This document shows positions 60,500-64,000 of a DNA stretch of 64,000 nt, piece by piece. Position numbers and translations under genes: made by a program. How positions within the stretch are numbered: position 1 is the first letter of the stretch; every line of letters starts with the position of its first letter. The notes below the pieces were generated by a model. It saw only the letters and a program-made list of their open reading frames with translations, made no database searches and had not been told where the DNA came from. Source of the DNA: Bradyrhizobium agreste (lineage in GTDB: Bacteria; Pseudomonadota; Alphaproteobacteria; Rhizobiales; Xanthobacteraceae); NCBI RefSeq assembly GCF_016031625.1, contig NZ_JACCHP010000001.1:434001-498000 (forward strand), in the 5' to 3' direction.

Positions 60500-61483
60500 A
60501 TCGATCAATGCAGCCCAAGCTCAGGGAGTCCGAGGTTCCCCTACAGGAATCCGATCATGAAATTCGCTTGCCCGATGGTAAGAGGTGTCAAGCTCGGGCT
60601 TTTTCGCGGCGGCCTGTATCGCCGCCGCATTCGCAAGCGTGAGTAAGACCTCCTTCAGCCATCATCGCTTCGCCCGGCCGCATTCCGCTTTTGATTACCG
60701 ATCGAGTACAACTGCGCAGCAGCTCTCGCTTGAATTGTCCTGTCTTACTGGAGACATTTTTCGCGCGCGGGTTTAAGAGACTTATCATACTCGGACCTAG
60801 GCCAACTTACGCGCGGTCAAGGTAAAAGGATTAACGTCGAAGCTCCATTGTACGAACGTAAGCTCTGGATATCTAAACGTTCCACGATCTATACCAACGT
60901 TTGTTACTCTTTCTCATTTTGTCTTGTCGGTCGTCCACTTCTTGCCGCGAATTGGATATTGGCAACAGCGCTGATCATGGTTGATGAGTCGACCGCTAAG
61001 ACTGCGTGTTCTGTTCGGAAGTTAACAGGCTTTGTAGACTGCGACCCGATGCGCAGGCTTGACTGGTGCTGGCTTGCATGCCGTCATTCTAACAAATGCA
61101 TTGACGACTGCGGCCTCAACTCGCCGCTCTTCGCAATGACGAGACCACCACGAGAATGCATACATGCGCCTGAGGATAGATAAGGAGCACAGACCGTTGC
61201 GGAGCACGCGTAACGTCGTTTGCCATCCATCTCGCCTGCTCGGGATCATCGCGTTGCGAGGGTTAGTGGCTCCATTTTTTGAAGTTCAATGTGTTGGCAT
61301 CCTTCAGTCCAATTATAAATCAATGTATATGGTGTGCATTCCTGCATGATGTGTATGACTGGAGCTAACGATCGCTTTCCTTTAAATACGGGTGGAGCGC
61401 GCGTGCGCATCTAGATTTTTCGAGAAACGGCTTCGCAATGGTGCTTCACAGCGGGGCTCTTTACGACGTAACTAAGGGAGATC
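60500..61483. other. Intergenic between nodM and noeL
   Basis: Nearly 1 kb, AT-rich between 61260 and 61440, between diverging nodM and noeL. A nod-box-like stretch at 60848-60908 has wrong spacing. No gene was recognised; both promoters should lie here. Confidence 0.5.
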
Positions 61484-62569
61484 ATGGCGGCTCAGGACTC
61501 AAAGCGGCGCGTTGCGCTGATTACCGGCGTCACCGGGCAGGACGGCGCATATCTCACCGAGTATTTGCTCGGTCTCGGCTACACCGTGCATGGGATCAAG
61601 CGCCGGTCGTCCTCATTCAACACCGCGCGCGTCGATCATCTCTATCAAGATCTGCATGCCGACGACGTGCGGTTCCTGATGCACTATGGCGACATGACGG
61701 ATTCGACCAATCTGATCCGGCTGGTACAGCAGATCCGGCCGACCGAGATCTATAACCTGGCCGCCCAGAGCCACGTTCAGGTCAGTTTCGAGAGCGCGGA
61801 ATACACCGCCAATGCCGATGCGATCGGCGTGCTGCGCCTTTTGGAAGCGATCCGCATCCTCGGCATGGAAAATGAGACACGGTTCTACCAGGCCTCGACC
61901 TCGGAGCTTTACGGGCTCGTGCAAGAGGTGCCGCAGAGGGAAACCACGCCATTCTATCCGCGTTCGCCCTATGGCGTCGCCAAGCTCTATGGCTACTGGA
62001 TCACGGTGAACTACCGTGAGGCGTATGGCATGTTCGCCAGCAACGGCATCCTGTTCAACCATGAGAGTCCGATTCGCGGCGAGACGTTCGTGACGCGCAA
62101 GATCACCCGCGCTGTCGCCGCCATCGAGGTCGGCCTCGAGAACAAGCTTTATCTCGGCAATCTCGACGCCAAGCGCGACTGGGGCCATGCTCGCGACTAT
62201 ATCGAGGGCATGCACAGGATCCTGCAGGTCGACGAGCCCGGTGACTTCGTGCTAGCGACCGGCGAGACGCGGTCGGTCCGCGAGTTCGTCGAGTTGGCGT
62301 TTGCCGAGGTCGGACGCAGCATCGAATGGCGCGGCAAGGGCATCGAGGAGGTCGGCGTCGACAAGACGTCTGGCAAGACCTTGGTGCAGATCGATCCGAC
62401 CTATTTCCGTCCGACCGAGGTTGATCTCCTGATCGGCGACGCAAGCAAGGCGCGCGCGAAACTCGGCTGGGCGCCGAAGACGCCGTTCTCGCAATTGGTG
62501 AAGGAAATGGTCGCTAGCGATCTCGTCCAAGCGAGGCAGGACGCAGCCGATGGCAAGCACGGCGTTTGA
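61484..62569 (+). CDS. noeL: NoeL, GDP-mannose 4,6-dehydratase
   Basis: 361-aa short-chain dehydrogenase converting GDP-mannose to GDP-4-keto-6-deoxymannose, the first step to GDP-fucose for Nod factor fucosylation. It has the NADP loop [49 protein letters not shown] and catalytic [14 protein letters not shown] precedes the ATG. It overlaps nolK by 20 bases. Compared with nodM it is very GC-rich at third positions. The same pathway could feed other polysaccharides. Confidence 0.93.
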   Translation: MAAQDSKRRVALITGVTGQDGAYLTEYLLGLGYTVHGIKRRSSSFNTARVDHLYQDLHADDVRFLMHYGDMTDSTNLIRLVQQIRPTEIYNLAAQSHVQVSFESAEYTANADAIGVLRLLEAIRILGMENETRFYQASTSELYGLVQEVPQRETTPFYPRSPYGVAKLYGYWITVNYREAYGMFASNGILFNHESPIRGETFVTRKITRAVAAIEVGLENKLYLGNLDAKRDWGHARDYIEGMHRILQVDEPGDFVLATGETRSVREFVELAFAEVGRSIEWRGKGIEEVGVDKTSGKTLVQIDPTYFRPTEVDLLIGDASKARAKLGWAPKTPFSQLVKEMVASDLVQARQDAADGKHGV

Positions 62570-63557
62570 GCTGAAGGGCAAGAGGGTTTTCGTCGCAGGC
62601 CATCGCGGCATGGTCGGCGCGGCGCTGATGCGTCGGCTGGCGCGCGAACAGGCCGATCTCTTGACGGTGTCGCGCAGCGAGGTCGACCTGCGCGACCAGG
62701 CCGCGGTGAATGCCTGGTTTGCCGCGAAGCGGCCGCAGGCCGTGTTCCTCGCCGCCGCTAAGGTTGGCGGCATCGTCGCCAACAACACACTGCGCGCCGA
62801 GTTTCTCTACGACAATCTGGCGATATCGAGCAACGTGATCCAGGCGGCCCATGCCACTAGATGCGAGAAGCTGATGTTCTTCGGCTCCTCCTGCATTTAT
62901 CCGCGCCTGGCGCCGCAGCCGCTGCGAGAGGATTCGATGTTGGCGGGCCCGCTGGAGCCGACCAACGAACCCTATGCCATCGCCAAGATCGCCGGCCTCA
63001 AGATGGCCGAGGCCTATCGCAGCCAGTACGGCGCCGATTTCATAAGCGTGATGCCGACCAATCTCTACGGCCCCGGCGACAATTATCACCCCGAATACAG
63101 CCACGTCATCGCCGCGCTGATCCGCCGCTTCCACGAGGCCAAGATTTCGGGCGGCGGCAATGTGGTGGTGTGGGGCACCGGCACGCCGCGCCGGGAATTT
63201 CTCTACGTCGACGATCTCGCCGACGCCTGCATCCATCTGATGAAGACCTATTCCTCGCCGGAATTGGTCAATATCGGTACCGGCGAGGACATCAGCATCG
63301 CCGAGTTAGCACTTATGGTGGCGGCCGCCGTCGGTTTTCGCGGTGAGATCAGCTTCGACGCGTCGCGCCCGGACGGCACGCCGCGCAAGCTGCTCGACGT
63401 CGGGCGGCTGTCCGGGCTCGGCTGGCGCGCCACGACCTCGCTCGAGGACGGGATTCGGCTGGCGTACCTGGCGTATCGGGCCGACAGCGACGGACGGCAC
63501 CCGAGTGATCTGCCTGTTCCCGATAACGGGCCGATCCTACGTATCAATCGGCGGTGA
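62550..63557 (+). CDS. nolK: NolK, GDP-L-fucose synthase
   Basis: 335-aa epimerase/reductase that turns the NoeL product into GDP-L-fucose, the donor for the fucosyltransferase NodZ. It has [39 protein letters not shown], catalytic Y and K in [15 protein letters not shown] and [18 protein letters not shown]. Its length is slightly above the usual 310-320 because of an extended C-terminus. nodZ is not in the window. Confidence 0.93.
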   Translation: MASTAFELKGKRVFVAGHRGMVGAALMRRLAREQADLLTVSRSEVDLRDQAAVNAWFAAKRPQAVFLAAAKVGGIVANNTLRAEFLYDNLAISSNVIQAAHATRCEKLMFFGSSCIYPRLAPQPLREDSMLAGPLEPTNEPYAIAKIAGLKMAEAYRSQYGADFISVMPTNLYGPGDNYHPEYSHVIAALIRRFHEAKISGGGNVVVWGTGTPRREFLYVDDLADACIHLMKTYSSPELVNIGTGEDISIAELALMVAAAVGFRGEISFDASRPDGTPRKLLDVGRLSGLGWRATTSLEDGIRLAYLAYRADSDGRHPSDLPVPDNGPILRINRR

Positions 63558-64000
63558 ACGTCCACCCTAGCTGACCTCACGTAACAATCAATTTTGCTTC
63601 CTAGTTGAGCGCGGATGGCAAGACGATCGCCCAGGGGATTGGATGATCGACCTCCTTGGTGGCTTCAGCGTGATTGGGTTGAACCTGGGATCATGGTCCT
63701 TATGTGGACGCCTCAGGCGCGCCGTGGCTTTGTCGTTGACCGCGTCTTTGCCATTGGCAATCAGGCCCAGAGCAGCTTGGCCTCCTTGCGTGCAAGGTCT
63801 CGTGTCCGAGGGCACCATCAGGACCGATGGTGCCGAAGCGGTGCCGACCGAACGCTGGGTACTTGAGAACGTATGTCGCTTTGTCGCGTTGACGCTTACG
63901 GCGGGAAACGGCACGCCTTGATCATCCGTATGTAGCGATACCGGATACGGTAGTTGACGAAGACCAAAGGCATGTCTAAAGCCCGGACGTATACGCGTCG
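63558..64000. other. No gene recognised at right edge
   Basis: Two overlapping open frames of about 90-110 codons on opposite strands (63588-63921). They could be part of an insertion sequence reaching past the edge, but no family motif is seen. Confidence 0.4.

Noticed and set aside
60848..60908. nod-box-like stretch with CCATTGTACGAACG, ATCTAAAC and ACCAA
   Set aside because: The parts are in order but spacing is off by about 6 and 4 bases from the nod box, and it is almost 600 bases from noeL.
61613..62215. 200-codon open frame opposite noeL
   Set aside because: Antisense shadow of a GC-rich gene.
63588..63921. Overlapping open frames at the right edge
   Set aside because: No recognisable transposase or other motif; truncated by the window end.

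Overview
The window looks like a piece of the symbiosis island of a soybean-type Bradyrhizobium. It carries the split alphaproteobacterial nif arrangement (nifDKENX without nifH), a hup/hyp uptake-hydrogenase cluster, nodV-nodW, nodM, the fucose genes noeL-nolK, and type III effector genes of the NopP family with tts boxes. As I remember it, nodVW, hup, hyp and nif follow the same order in the B. diazoefficiens USDA110 symbiotic region. The strain assignment is inference.

Layout. 0.2-7.2 kb (minus strand): iscA, a NifU C-terminal protein, nifS, nifT/fixU, a broken SIR2-family gene, then nifB-frxA-nifZ-nifZ2-DUF3024-DUF6129 and a broken DegT aminotransferase gene. 7.2-8.5 kb: an unrecognised gene divergent from iscA, converging on a Rieske protein gene. 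8.5-14.7 kb: a decay zone with remnants of IS66, IS481-like, IS256 and IS5 elements, an intact nopP with a tts box, and a nopP fragment. 14.8-22.7 kb: nifDKENX, two NifX-associated genes and fdxB. 22.9-28.3 kb: fdxN-sufBCDS. 28.8-30 kb: alanine dehydrogenase with a clear terminator. 30.3-43.7 kb: hupSLCDFGHK-hypABFCDE. 44-48.7 kb: a serine hydrolase, modB with a modA stub, and dctA. 49.6-53.5 kb: nodV, nodW and a third response regulator. 54.3-57.6 kb: a second nopP with a tts box and a GH127 arabinofuranosidase. 58.7-63.6 kb: nodM, noeL and nolK.

Regulation ties the first half together. I find sigma-54 -24/-12 elements paired with NifA sites of the form TGT-N10-ACA ahead of nifB, iscA, the unknown 196-aa gene, nifD (two sites), fdxN-sufBCDS and hupS. 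One NifA site lies midway between two diverging promoters and may serve both iscA-nifUS and the unknown gene. The suf operon therefore appears to be a nitrogenase-dedicated Fe-S assembly line, added to NifS, NifU and IscA.

Gene decay is the second theme. hupL has a one-base deletion ahead of its C-terminal nickel ligands. hupC is frameshifted near its end, hupI and hupJ are missing, and hupG is very divergent, so the strain is probably Hup-negative if the sequence is correct. The SIR2 and DegT genes of the nif cluster are also broken.

The best candidate for something undescribed is the NifA-controlled 196-aa protein at 7469-8059 together with its Rieske partner.
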